Below, in pieces: positions 24,923-33,848 of a stretch of DNA of 64,000 nt. The position numbers and the translations under genes are program-made. Positions within the stretch are counted from its first letter, which is position 1. Each line of letters opens with the position of its first letter. The stretch covers positions 1,364,001 through 1,428,000 of the forward strand of contig NZ_JACSGT010000001.1 in NCBI RefSeq assembly GCF_021504595.1, read 5' to 3'. Below the pieces are notes generated by a model. That model saw only the letters and a program-made list of their open reading frames with translations, had not been told where the DNA came from and ran no database searches. This DNA is from Chryseobacterium indicum (GTDB taxonomy: Bacteria; Bacteroidota; Bacteroidia; Flavobacteriales; Weeksellaceae).

Positions 24923-27142
24923 TTATGGACAGGTTTGTGTGGTGAAGCACTTCCAGCCTTCTCCTGTAGCAGATCCTGTATAGATTTTAAGGCAGCCTTT
25001 TCCTGCGTTTTCGTCTGTATCAAAAACTATCATTCCTACTACGGGAATTGCAATTGTTCCTTCCGGATTGCTGTTTCGGGTAATTACAAAACCTTTTGTT
25101 TTACTTTCCAGTACAGTATAAGCAGAATTTCTCAGCATAGGCCAGTTTCCGTTATTGGCACCCGCTCTTCCAAGCGAAGTTATTCCATGTTTTACCGGAT
25201 AAGTCTGGTTGGCTACTAAAGCTGGATCTTCATAGCAAACAGAATCTTTTATTACAATAGTTATAGAGCATGATCCTGTTGCGCGCGGAGATGTTATTGA
25301 AATTGTAAGATTTCCCGCGCTGCCGCTTCCGTCATAGGTAAAAGGAATGTCAACATAACTGGCTCCCTGTGAAATGAATGCCACATACGGAGAAGGGGAT
25401 GTTGTAATTCCGTTACCGCTTAAAGTAAATTCTGCCAATCCGTTTATTGCTCCTGAAATAGGAATTCGTAATACAGAATTTTGAGTATTTCCGTTTGCAA
25501 ACAGTTGTGCTCCTACTATACCTCCGCTGGGAGCACTGCAGTCAAATGTAAAGTTTCCGGGTACGTTCGTAACTGTGGCACAGGATCCTAAATCGCCAAA
25601 ATCTCTTCGGTTTGTACTGGTACCTGCAATATTTCCCACAAAAGAAGAAACACCTGTCATTGCGTCCAATTTCCAAAGATCGGTTCCGTTTCCGTTTATT
25701 CTGCTGTAGTAAAAGTAATTTCCAAGGTACGCTAAACCATTACCGTTAGAAGTGGTGAGATCCGGTACAGTTCCGCTCATCTGCGTTACCGGAGTTGCTG
25801 TAAGCGTTGAAGGATTTATTCTGTACAGCCAGTTATTAGTGTCGGTTACGCTAATAATTAAATACAGGTTTCCTCCGTTATCTACGGCAATATCATTCAG
25901 GGATCTTCCATTTGTCCAATTGGCATCACCTGTTACGTTTCCTAATGTTGTGGCAGCTCCGCTTCCTGACCATCTTGTTAAAGCTTTGTTGTTAATTCCA
26001 TACACTAAGCCTGTAGAGGGATCGGTACCAATTCCTAAAGGTGAACCCCAGGTTGTTGAAGTACTTTGTTGTTGATAAGTAGTATTAGCTGATGTCGCTA
26101 CTCCAACCCAGATTCTTCCTAAGGAACCATTAGGCGAGGAGACAAATTGATTTTGAGATAAATTTCCGGCAATAGGACCATAAGACATATTACCATGAGT
26201 GGCTGGCGTACCGTCTGCTACCGATGTTGTTCCTGTAATGTTACCGGCAGAATCAAAATTGATCTTATAAGTTATTCCCTGGTTTGAATTGATACCGAAC
26301 AATTCATTACAGGTAGGAGCGGCAGAGGGCGTAAATGACTGACAAGAAGCAAGATCTAAATCATCTGCATTAGAAAATGGTCCTAAAAGAGTATTTAACG
26401 TATATGATGTTTTTAATGTGCTTACACCCGTATTAGGATTTATTTCATAAATTCTTGCTCCAAAAGAACTTGCCAATAGTATTGTTGTGGAGAACCCCTC
26501 AACAGCATAAATATTCCCGTTATAAAACGCCAATCCCTGAAAAGTCGACGGCAGATTACCACTCAACTGAACAACCTGTGCAGCCTGTAAAGTAGACAAA
26601 TCTATTCTGTAAATATATCTTGCCGAACCTTGTGTAACTACAGTATACATTCTTCCGTTTGAATCGAAAAAAGAGTCGCTTGCAACAGTACCGCCAGACC
26701 AGATGGTGTCGCCGGTAATCGTTCCGAGATTGGCTGCAGGTGCAGGACTTGCTTTAATAAGACTTTTATTATCTGATATGCCATAAACATATCCTGCTGT
26801 AGAAGAACCTGATATAGGATTTGCAGTTAATCCTCCCACGCCTAACGGTAAATTTGTTCCTGTAGAGGAATTGCTTACATACACCGGAGAGTTGGCAGAT
26901 ATATTAGAAGAGGTAAAAACCGTTTGTGATGTATTGGCAGGATTGGGTCCCATAGCCAAATTGCTTCTTGCCGAAGAAGACATATTGGTTGTAGCGGCGG
27001 GCAAATTTCCATTCAATGAAGAAATATCATAGACATTTCCGTTCTGAGCATTTATTATATATAATGCGTTGCAATTTTGAGCCTTTGCATTCCAGAATAT
27101 ACTGCAAATGCAAGTTAAAATAAAAAGAAATCTAATATTCAT
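24923..27142 (-). CDS. Large secreted repeat protein, function unknown
   Basis: 739 residues. Signal peptide MNIRFLFILTCICSIFWNAKAQ. Two long tandem repeats (about 23-260 and 276-525) each open with a cysteine segment (CNALYIINAQNGNVYDI; CNELFGINSNQGITYKI). Both contain matching pieces such as GYVYGISDNKSL / GLVYGINNKALT and YIYRIDLSTLQA / WLYRINPSTLTA, and end at a GLAY/GLAF..N step. The repeats look beta-propeller-like. A beta-rich segment (about 535-640) and a terminal module like those of the next gene follow. No catalytic motif recognised. Surface binding or adhesion is a guess. Confidence 0.68.
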   Translation of the reverse strand: MNIRFLFILTCICSIFWNAKAQNCNALYIINAQNGNVYDISSLNGNLPAATTNMSSSARSNLAMGPNPANTSQTVFTSSNISANSPVYVSNSSTGTNLPLGVGGLTANPISGSSTAGYVYGISDNKSLIKASPAPAANLGTITGDTIWSGGTVASDSFFDSNGRMYTVVTQGSARYIYRIDLSTLQAAQVVQLSGNLPSTFQGLAFYNGNIYAVEGFSTTILLASSFGARIYEINPNTGVSTLKTSYTLNTLLGPFSNADDLDLASCQSFTPSAAPTCNELFGINSNQGITYKINFDSAGNITGTTSVADGTPATHGNMSYGPIAGNLSQNQFVSSPNGSLGRIWVGVATSANTTYQQQSTSTTWGSPLGIGTDPSTGLVYGINNKALTRWSGSGAATTLGNVTGDANWTNGRSLNDIAVDNGGNLYLIISVTDTNNWLYRINPSTLTATPVTQMSGTVPDLTTSNGNGLAYLGNYFYYSRINGNGTDLWKLDAMTGVSSFVGNIAGTSTNRRDFGDLGSCATVTNVPGNFTFDCSAPSGGIVGAQLFANGNTQNSVLRIPISGAINGLAEFTLSGNGITTSPSPYVAFISQGASYVDIPFTYDGSGSAGNLTISITSPRATGSCSITIVIKDSVCYEDPALVANQTYPVKHGITSLGRAGANNGNWPMLRNSAYTVLESKTKGFVITRNSNPEGTIAIPVVGMIVFDTDENAGKGCLKIYTGSATGEGWKCFTTQTCP

Positions 27143-27295
27143 CTATATGTATTTAAAGTTATACTTCTATCTGTTTTTTTTAGATTAAAGTGTACCGATA
27201 CAAATAGATGAAAAATAATCGCAACTATTTAATTAACAAGACCTCAGAAGTCCTCGTGTGGCAAAGTAAGGTTTCAGAATACGCTGTAATTTTAA

Positions 27296-28288
27296 TCATA
27301 TGGCAGAAAACCAGACTCTGGAATCTACATCTGATGATAAATTGAGTTTCTTTCTTAATCTGTAGATTTTGCCTTCCACAGATTTTATAGAGGAATTTGT
27401 ATAGATGGCAATTTGCTTACTTGTAAATCCCAACTTAAGCATTGCGCACATTTTCTTATCTGAAATGTTAAGAGAATTCGAACTGATTGCATTTAGTTTT
27501 TCAAAAAAATCAGGAAATGCTGTATTGAATTTTTCGATAAAGATCATATCGCTTAACTGTACGGATTCAATAAGCTCTTTTAATGTTTCCTCAGAAAATG
27601 CTTCTTTATTTAAATTATCTTTTAACCGTTTTAGTTCGTTGCTGAGGTTTTCAATTTGTTGTTTTCTGTAAAGATTTCGATAAAGTGTAATATAATATTT
27701 TTCCCGTTTCTGGATAAAGTAATACGAATTGACAAACATTAAGACAAGTACAGATGAGATGTTTACGATTAACAGATAATTGTCAAAGCTTTCATACTTT
27801 TCATTATGATCAAAAATTTCAAAATTAGAAAATGCAGAAATATAAATATTTGATAAGATCAATGCAGTGAGAAAAATAATTAATAAGCGATCATTTTCCG
27901 AAGAGAAAAATAAATAAACTGCCAGCAATAGAGGAAAATAATACAAAAATGTACCACTTTTAATACCGTAATAACAGGAATAAAACGTAACCAGGAATGT
28001 TAAGGCAATAAAAGACAGAATTATACAGTATCTATTCATGAGAATATCTCTCAGGAAGAGAAAACAGAAGCAGTAAAACAGGGATATACAGAATAATAAT
28101 AGGGCATTAGAATAAATCCCGATAAAAAAAATATTAAAGGCGGACTGAATTAGGAAAAATACAAATAATAAAAAGATGTAGATATTGAAAAGAATAGCAG
28201 AATCTTTCTCTTTATCCGAATCTAAAGAATCATCAATTCTCCAATAGGAAACAGCGTAATACAATCGATTAAATGTTTTTTTTATCAT
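27296..28288 (-). CDS. Membrane-bound LuxR-type transcription regulator
   Basis: 330 residues. About six hydrophobic helices fill 30-195 (ILFNIYIFLLFVFFLIQ, YCIILSFIALTFLVTFYS, LLIIFLTALILSNIYISAF and others). A charged coiled-coil linker (about 195-240) and a C-terminal LuxR-like helix-turn-helix follow: DKKMCAMLKLGFTSKQIAIY and SIKSVEGKIYRLRKKLNL. No receiver or TPR domain is present. It would act as a one-component sensor whose DNA-binding domain stays tied to the inner membrane. The two secreted genes directly downstream on the same strand are obvious candidate targets (inference). Confidence 0.8.
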   Translation of the reverse strand: MIKKTFNRLYYAVSYWRIDDSLDSDKEKDSAILFNIYIFLLFVFFLIQSAFNIFFIGIYSNALLLFCISLFYCFCFLFLRDILMNRYCIILSFIALTFLVTFYSCYYGIKSGTFLYYFPLLLAVYLFFSSENDRLLIIFLTALILSNIYISAFSNFEIFDHNEKYESFDNYLLIVNISSVLVLMFVNSYYFIQKREKYYITLYRNLYRKQQIENLSNELKRLKDNLNKEAFSEETLKELIESVQLSDMIFIEKFNTAFPDFFEKLNAISSNSLNISDKKMCAMLKLGFTSKQIAIYTNSSIKSVEGKIYRLRKKLNLSSDVDSRVWFSAI

Positions 28289-28687
28289 CAGAAGTGTTTA
28301 ATTATTTGTGTTGTAAAAAAGTACTCTGCTAAAACATAACAAACATTAGATAATTTCTTTAATTGAAGTAGCAAAAAATTATATATATGTAAAACTCATT
28401 TGATGCATGAAAAACAAGTTCTTATTACAAATGAGATTAAAGCAAAGTGTTTTTATAAAATTGATTGCAAATATACAAATAAGTTGCTTTTTATGAATTA
28501 ATATTAAAATTATATGGATGATTTTTTTATTCTATAAATAGGATTTTTACTTGAATTGAAAGTATTCCAAAATGATTGAGATGATAAAAATCAAATTGTG
28601 GCAGAATACGATAGAAAAAGTCTATTTTTGTGTTCGTTAAAATTACCTTATATATTTATATATGTTAGGTTACAACTAAATTAAAAA
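28289..28687. other. 399-bp AT-rich divergent spacer
   Basis: Between the LuxR-type gene (minus) and the ATP synthase cluster (plus). Apart from the promoter at 28596-28630 I see no gene, repeat or structured element. Confidence 0.6.
28596..28630 (+). promoter_or_regulatory. Candidate promoter of the ATP synthase cluster
   Basis: TTG (28596-28598) and TATTTTTG (28623-28630) with a slightly long 24-bp spacer, 57 bp before the first small gene of the cluster. Confidence 0.5.
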
Positions 28688-29059
28688 ATGAAGGTCAATC
28701 CAAATATTCTGGTTACAATACTGTTTTTTTTAACATTTTTAATTCATTTTTCATTATGGAAATTTGTTTTCCATCTTGATGAAGTCATTATTGTAAAGTT
28801 TTATCTTTTTCTGAGTGTTATGTTTATGATGATGATAACACTTATTGTTTTAATTAATAGAATAGCTCCTGAGTTTTTAGGTTTGTCAGTTATTGGATTA
28901 ATTCTTTTAAAGTTTGGATTAATGTATTTAATTAGAAAAAAACTAAACTTTGAATCTATTCCCGGCTATAAATTTCACTTTATATTACCATATTTTGTCC
29001 TGACAACACTGCTTACCTACTATGCAATTAAGCTTATTAATTATGACAAAAAACAGTAA
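28688..29059 (+). CDS. Small membrane protein at the AtpI position
   Basis: 123 residues with four hydrophobic segments (ILVTILFFLTFLIHFSLW, VKFYLFLSVMFMMMITLIV, LGLSVIGLILLKFGLMYLI, HFILPYFVLTTLLTYYAI). It sits directly before atpB, where AtpI or another assembly helper is normally encoded. It corresponds to the DUF6168-like proteins found here in flavobacteria. A role in c-ring assembly or Mg2+ supply is suggested only by position. A second promoter for atpB lies just after its stop. Confidence 0.7.
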   Translation: MKVNPNILVTILFFLTFLIHFSLWKFVFHLDEVIIVKFYLFLSVMFMMMITLIVLINRIAPEFLGLSVIGLILLKFGLMYLIRKKLNFESIPGYKFHFILPYFVLTTLLTYYAIKLINYDKKQ

Positions 29060-29068
29060 AAATATTTA

Positions 29069-29097
29069 TTGAAACTAGAAAAATTATTATATTTTTG
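29069..29097 (+). promoter_or_regulatory. Promoter of atpB
   Basis: TTG (29069-29071), 18 bp, TATTTTTG (29090-29097), with the atpB ATG 21 bp downstream. An in-frame TTG at 29095 lies inside this box, which argues for the ATG start at 29119. Confidence 0.72.
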
Positions 29098-29118
29098 CAC
29101 AACGAAAAAAACCTATCA

Positions 29119-30222
29119 ATGTTTAAGAAATTCGCAGTTTTATTCTACAGTATTTTTGTATTAAACTTAGTGTCTGCACAGCATAGTGGTGCTGATGCTG
29201 AAGCAGGTTCTGCTACTACAGAGCTATCTGAAAAAGATAAAGTAAGTAAAGAAAACAAAGAGTATATCGATCATCACTTATTGGATGCTCACGATTTTAC
29301 ATTGATGGTGGATAAAGAAGGTCATCATATTGGTTTTCCTCTTCCTGTTATTTTTTATGATAACGGTTTTCACGCTTTCATGAGCAACAGTAAAGAGGGA
29401 TTCATGCACGGTGAAACTACAGAGGTTGACGGAGCTTTCTATAAATTACATCATGAAAAAATTTACAAGACTGATGCGTCTGGAAATTTAAAAGAAGATG
29501 AAGAAGGTCATGTTACTTCGGAAAAGGTTTTAGATTTATCAATTACGAAGAGTGTTTTGATTATTTTATTGACAGCGGTTTTCATGTTCTTATTATTTAC
29601 CGGAATGGCTAAGTCTTATAAAAAGTCTGCTGTTCCTACAGGTGCAGCAAGATTTTTGGAGCCTTTGGTAATTTTCGTGAGAGACGAAATCGCTATTCCG
29701 AATATCGGGCATAAATATAAAAGATTTATTGGTTATCTTTTAACAGTATTTTTCTTTATCTTATTTTTGAACGTATTAGGATTGATGCCATTCGGAATTA
29801 ATGTTACAGGGAATATTACGATGACGTTCTTTCTGGCTATTCTTACTTACCTGATTACGACTTTTTCGGCAAACAAAGATTATTGGAAGCATATTTTCTG
29901 GATGCCTGGAGTTCCTGTTCCAATGAAATTGATTATGTTGCCAATCGAATTATTAGGAACAATTACTAAGCCTTTTGCATTGATGATCCGACTTTTTGCA
30001 AACATGACTGCAGGACATATTGTCGTAATGAGTTTGATCGGATTGATCTATGTATTTAAAAATGTAGTGGCAGGAGTTGCATTCCCTTTCTTAACATTAG
30101 TAATTTATTTGTTAGAAGTATTAGTTGCATTCTTACAGGCTTATATTTTTACAATGTTATCTGCTTTATTCATCGGAATGGCAGTGCAGGAGCATGAGCA
30201 TGAACACCACGCTGCTCACTAA
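29119..30222 (+). CDS. atpB: F0F1 ATP synthase subunit a
   Basis: 367 residues from ATG 29119. Signal peptide (MFKKFAVLFYSIFVLNLVSAQ) and a roughly 120-residue histidine- and acid-rich periplasmic segment precede the membrane core; this long N-terminus is typical of Bacteroidetes. The core contains the essential arginine in ALMIRLFANMTAGH (equivalent of aR210) and the helix VAFLQAYIFTMLSALFIGMA, then a His-rich tail. Subunit a forms the two proton half-channels against the c-ring. First core gene of the cluster. Confidence 0.96.
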   Translation: MFKKFAVLFYSIFVLNLVSAQHSGADAEAGSATTELSEKDKVSKENKEYIDHHLLDAHDFTLMVDKEGHHIGFPLPVIFYDNGFHAFMSNSKEGFMHGETTEVDGAFYKLHHEKIYKTDASGNLKEDEEGHVTSEKVLDLSITKSVLIILLTAVFMFLLFTGMAKSYKKSAVPTGAARFLEPLVIFVRDEIAIPNIGHKYKRFIGYLLTVFFFILFLNVLGLMPFGINVTGNITMTFFLAILTYLITTFSANKDYWKHIFWMPGVPVPMKLIMLPIELLGTITKPFALMIRLFANMTAGHIVVMSLIGLIYVFKNVVAGVAFPFLTLVIYLLEVLVAFLQAYIFTMLSALFIGMAVQEHEHEHHAAH

Positions 30223-30274
30223 TTTGAAAGTTTAAATTAATTTATCAGAAACAAATTTTTTAAAATTATATATT

Positions 30275-30469
30275 ATGGAAATCCCTAAAATTGTAGGTGC
30301 TGGTATCGTAGTACTAGGTGTAGGTATCGGTCTTGGTAAAATCGGAGCTGCTGCTCTTGAAGCTATCGCTAGACAACCTGAGCAATCTGGAAAAATCCAA
30401 ACAGCTATGCTTATCGCAGCTGCACTTGTAGAAGGTGTTGCGTTTGCTGCTCTATTCGCGGTAAACTAA
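30275..30469 (+). CDS. atpE: F0F1 ATP synthase subunit c
   Basis: 64 residues: two helices joined by the polar loop ARQPE. The ion-carrying glutamate is in AAALVEGVAFAAL (about residue 53). The residues around it lack the Q..ES pattern of sodium-type c subunits, so proton use is likely. An intra-operon hairpin follows within 10 bp of the stop, which could help this subunit be made in excess. Confidence 0.96.
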   Translation: MEIPKIVGAGIVVLGVGIGLGKIGAAALEAIARQPEQSGKIQTAMLIAAALVEGVAFAALFAVN

Positions 30470-30478
30470 TTAAAATTA

Positions 30479-30515
30479 AACCACTATCCGTAACGGTTGG
30501 TTACAGGTAGTGGTT
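30479..30515 (+). promoter_or_regulatory. Intra-operon hairpin after atpE
   Basis: AACCACTA pairs with TAGTGGTT and an inner GTAAC pairs with GTTAC. No long T tract follows (only TATTT), so it is a better candidate for mRNA stabilisation or partial attenuation than a full terminator. Confidence 0.6.
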
Positions 30516-30555
30516 ATTTAAGAAAAAAAGTAATAATTATTTATACATTTATATA

Positions 30556-31053
30556 ATGGAATTAATTCATCAGTTTTCATCAGGATTATTTATTATCCAG
30601 TCTGTTATTTTTCTGGCATTGTTATTCTTGTTAGGCAAATTTGCTTGGAAACCTATTTTAAAATCTATTAATGATAGAGAAACTTCTATTGTTGACGCTC
30701 TTAATCAGGCTACATTAGCAAGAAAGGAGATGGAAACTTTAAAGGAGGATAACGAAAGAATTATTCGTGAGGCTAAAATCGAAAGAGATGCTATCCTTAA
30801 AGAAGCAAGAGAAATCAGAGATAAAATCGTAGGTGAGGCTAAAGATGTTGCTAAAGTAGAAGGAGATAAAATGATTGAAGCTGCTAAACAAACCATCAAT
30901 GCTGAGAAAAATGCTGCAATGGCAGATATCAAAACTCAGATTGGTACTTTATCAGTAAACATTGCAGAGTCTATTTTGAAGCAGAAGTTAGACAACAGCG
31001 AAGCTCAAAACGAATTAGTTCAAAATTATTTAAACAAATCAAACCTTAACTAA
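30556..31053 (+). CDS. atpF: F0F1 ATP synthase subunit b
   Basis: 165 residues. One N-terminal membrane helix (IIQSVIFLALLFLLGKFAW) precedes a long charged helix, with KPILKSINDRETSI marking the family. It forms the peripheral stalk that holds F1 against rotation. Two bases separate it from atpH. Confidence 0.95.
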   Translation: MELIHQFSSGLFIIQSVIFLALLFLLGKFAWKPILKSINDRETSIVDALNQATLARKEMETLKEDNERIIREAKIERDAILKEAREIRDKIVGEAKDVAKVEGDKMIEAAKQTINAEKNAAMADIKTQIGTLSVNIAESILKQKLDNSEAQNELVQNYLNKSNLN

Positions 31054-31055
31054 TA

Positions 31056-31595
31056 ATGCTTACATCTAAAGTAGCTAAAAGATACGCACAAGGTTTACTT
31101 GACTTCACCAACGAATCAGGTCAAACGGCTACTGTATTTTCTGAAATGAAAGATGTAGTAAAAATCATGAAAGAATCTGCAGACTTAAACAAATTCTTCA
31201 TGACGCCTTACATCGATTCTAAAAAGAAAGTAGAAGTAGCAAACGAAATTTTCAAAGGTTTATCGGTTTCTTCCAAAAATTTGATTACATTGGTAATCAA
31301 GCACGGTCGTGAAAGCCAATTAAAGAATATCGCTCAGGAATTCATCAACAAAGTTGAGGATATCAGTGGAGTGCAGAGAGTAACAGTCACAACGGCATCT
31401 CAGCTTTCTAAAGAAAACCTTGATGAGATTTTAAGAAATTCCAACCTTGTTAATACCAATGCAAATTTTGATTTGCAGCTGAATATAAAGCCTGAAATTT
31501 TAGGAGGTTATATTTTAAGAGTTGGAGATCAGCAGATCGATGCTTCTGTGAAGTCTAAACTTAATCAGGTTAAAAAAGATTTTAGCTTAAATTAA
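31056..31595 (+). CDS. atpH: F0F1 ATP synthase subunit delta
   Basis: 179 residues starting SKVAKRYAQGLLDF and ending with the GGYILRVGDQQIDASVKSKL motif of delta/OSCP proteins. It links the b stalk to the top of F1. It is followed after 13 bp by an unrelated secreted protein gene rather than atpA. Confidence 0.95.
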   Translation: MLTSKVAKRYAQGLLDFTNESGQTATVFSEMKDVVKIMKESADLNKFFMTPYIDSKKKVEVANEIFKGLSVSSKNLITLVIKHGRESQLKNIAQEFINKVEDISGVQRVTVTTASQLSKENLDEILRNSNLVNTNANFDLQLNIKPEILGGYILRVGDQQIDASVKSKLNQVKKDFSLN

Positions 31596-31608
31596 TATAA
31601 CAGCACAG

Positions 31609-32151
31609 ATGAAAAAAGTTTTATTTGGTTTAGCATTGATAATTGCATCTCTAACTTTTGGACAAAAGGTTAAGCTTAAAAAAGATATTGCATCAGTCGA
31701 TGGAAAAGAGTACGTAAAGGTTACTGAAGATCCTGTTTCTCGTTACTCATACAATGTATCTTCTTTAAATGGAAATGATATATTTTACTTAAAATATAAT
31801 AATTATAAAGATCCTAAAGAAGTAGATTACAAGTATAATCGTGATGGTTCTGTGGGGTACTTTGAAGTGATGTCAGCAGATTTAAACACTGTATATTTTG
31901 AAACTCACCTTACAGGATGTTTGATGGGCTGTAATATTACAGACAACTTTATCAAAATGATTTATGGAGGCAAAGTTGTAAAAGACGACGGTACTTTGGA
32001 TCTTAACAGATTAGAAATTCTTTCTAAAAAAGTAGGATTTGAGTATACTAAAAAAAGAGATGAGATGGGAAATGTTCAAAATGGAGCAAATACAGTTATC
32101 ATTCAGGATTCAAGACCAAGAAACGGTTTTAATATCAGTGTAGGAAGATAA
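31609..32151 (+). CDS. Unknown secreted protein inside the ATP synthase operon
   Basis: 180 residues with signal peptide [19 protein letters not shown] and no further membrane segment. The mature part is basic and polar ([19 protein letters not shown]). It has a C-x3-C pair in [15 protein letters not shown] and ends FNISVGR. I recognise no family. It lies 13 bp after atpH and 34 bp before atpA, all on one strand, so it must be co-transcribed with them. Periplasmic export makes a structural role in F1 unlikely. Confidence 0.75.
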   Translation: MKKVLFGLALIIASLTFGQKVKLKKDIASVDGKEYVKVTEDPVSRYSYNVSSLNGNDIFYLKYNNYKDPKEVDYKYNRDGSVGYFEVMSADLNTVYFETHLTGCLMGCNITDNFIKMIYGGKVVKDDGTLDLNRLEILSKKVGFEYTKKRDEMGNVQNGANTVIIQDSRPRNGFNISVGR

Positions 32152-32185
32152 AAATTATTTTAAAAAAAGAAAAAACAACCATACA

Positions 32186-33763
32186 ATGGCAGAAATAAAT
32201 CCGGCAGAAGTATCTGCGATCTTAAAACAGCAATTGGCCAACTTCGATACTCAATCAAATGTTGAGGAAGTAGGTACAGTTTTAACCATCGGTGATGGTA
32301 TTGCTCGTGTATACGGGTTAGAAAACGTACAATACGGAGAGTTGGTGAAATTTTCTAGTGATGTAGAAGGTATTGTACTAAACCTTGAAGAAGACAACGT
32401 AGGTGTTGCGCTACTTGGTGAAAGTAAATTAGTAAAAGAAGGAGATACAGTAAGAAGAACAAACAGAATCTCTTCTATTAAAGTAGGAGAAGGAATGTTA
32501 GGAAGAGTAGTAGATACTCTTGGTAACCCTATCGATGGTAAAGGTCCTATTACTGGGAATTTATACGAAATGCCATTGGAAAGAAAAGCTCCCGGAGTTA
32601 TTTACAGACAGCCGGTAACTGAACCTTTACAGTCAGGTATCGTTGCAATCGACTCTATGATCCCTGTAGGAAGAGGACAGAGAGAGCTTATCATTGGTGA
32701 CAGACAGACAGGTAAAACTACTGTTGCGATCGATACGATCATCAACCAAAAAGAATTCTTTGATGCAGGTAACCCTGTATATTGTATATATGTTGCTATC
32801 GGACAGAAAGCTTCTACTGTAGCACAAATCGTTAAAACACTTTCGGATAAAGGAGCTTTAGCATATACCGTAATCGTTGCGGCTAACGCATCAGATCCGG
32901 TTCCTATGCAGGTATATTCTGCAATGGCAGGAGCTGCAATCGGTGAGTTCTTCAGAGACACCGGAAGACCAGCTTTGATCGTTTATGATGATTTATCTAA
33001 ACAAGCGGTTGCTTACCGTGAGCTTTCTCTACTTTTAAGAAGACCACCGGGTCGTGAAGCATATCCTGGAGATGTTTTCTACCTTCACTCAAGATTATTG
33101 GAAAGAGCTGCGAAAGTAATCGCTGATGACAATATCGCAAGACAGATGAACGATTTACCTGAGTCTTTAAGACCAATCGTAAAAGGTGGTGGTTCATTAA
33201 CAGCACTTCCAATTATTGAAACTCAGGCGGGTGACGTTTCTGCGTATATTCCTACCAACGTAATCTCTATTACAGACGGACAGATCTTCTTGGAGTCTGA
33301 TCTATTCAACTCAGGGGTTCGTCCTGCGATCAACGTAGGTATCTCTGTATCCAGAGTAGGAGGTAACGCTCAGATCAAATCAATGAAAAAAGTTTCTGGT
33401 ACGCTTAAATTAGACCAGGCTCAGTATAAAGAATTAGAAGCGTTTGCTAAGTTCGGTTCAGACCTTGATGCTGCTACATTAGCGGTAATCTCTAAAGGGG
33501 AAAGAAACGTAGAAATCCTTAAGCAGCCGGTAAACTCTCCACTTCCGGTAGACAGCCAGGTTGCAATGATCTATGCAGGAACAGAGAACTTATTGAGAAA
33601 CGTTCCTATCAGAAAAGTAAAAGAATTCCAGATAGAATACATCGAGTTCCTAAGATCTAAGCATCCGGATACAATGGCTGCCATTAAAGCAGGAAAAATT
33701 GATGATTCAATTACAAGTGTTCTTAAGCAGGCTGCTAACGATCTAGCTGCTAAATATAACTAA
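32186..33763 (+). CDS. atpA: F0F1 ATP synthase subunit alpha
   Basis: 525 residues, full length. The N-terminal barrel has [17 protein letters not shown]. The non-catalytic nucleotide site has the P-loop GDRQTGKT (about 170-177), and [14 protein letters not shown] is the family signature with the arginine finger. It forms the alpha3beta3 head with AtpD, which is not encoded in this window. An extended imperfect hairpin separates it from atpG. Confidence 0.98.
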   Translation: MAEINPAEVSAILKQQLANFDTQSNVEEVGTVLTIGDGIARVYGLENVQYGELVKFSSDVEGIVLNLEEDNVGVALLGESKLVKEGDTVRRTNRISSIKVGEGMLGRVVDTLGNPIDGKGPITGNLYEMPLERKAPGVIYRQPVTEPLQSGIVAIDSMIPVGRGQRELIIGDRQTGKTTVAIDTIINQKEFFDAGNPVYCIYVAIGQKASTVAQIVKTLSDKGALAYTVIVAANASDPVPMQVYSAMAGAAIGEFFRDTGRPALIVYDDLSKQAVAYRELSLLLRRPPGREAYPGDVFYLHSRLLERAAKVIADDNIARQMNDLPESLRPIVKGGGSLTALPIIETQAGDVSAYIPTNVISITDGQIFLESDLFNSGVRPAINVGISVSRVGGNAQIKSMKKVSGTLKLDQAQYKELEAFAKFGSDLDAATLAVISKGERNVEILKQPVNSPLPVDSQVAMIYAGTENLLRNVPIRKVKEFQIEYIEFLRSKHPDTMAAIKAGKIDDSITSVLKQAANDLAAKYN

Positions 33764-33766
33764 AAA

Positions 33767-33842
33767 TTAGTTGATGGTTTTTGGTTGATAGTTGACAGAA
33801 TTTTCTAAAACTAGCAACCAACAACCGACAACCAACAACTAA
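33767..33842 (+). promoter_or_regulatory. Long imperfect hairpin between atpA and atpG
   Basis: Two 28-base arms (33767-33794 and 33815-33842) match at 23 of 28 positions as inverted repeats of the TTAGTTG/GGTTG type. The right arm ends 6 bp before the atpG ATG. It could slow ribosomes, protect or process the mRNA. No T tract, so not a classical terminator. Confidence 0.6.
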
Positions 33843-33848
33843 CCCAAT

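Noticed and set aside
33767..33842. Possible CRISPR-like or tandem repeat array
   Set aside because: The AACCAACAAC units are short, imperfect and have no spacers; they form one inverted repeat.
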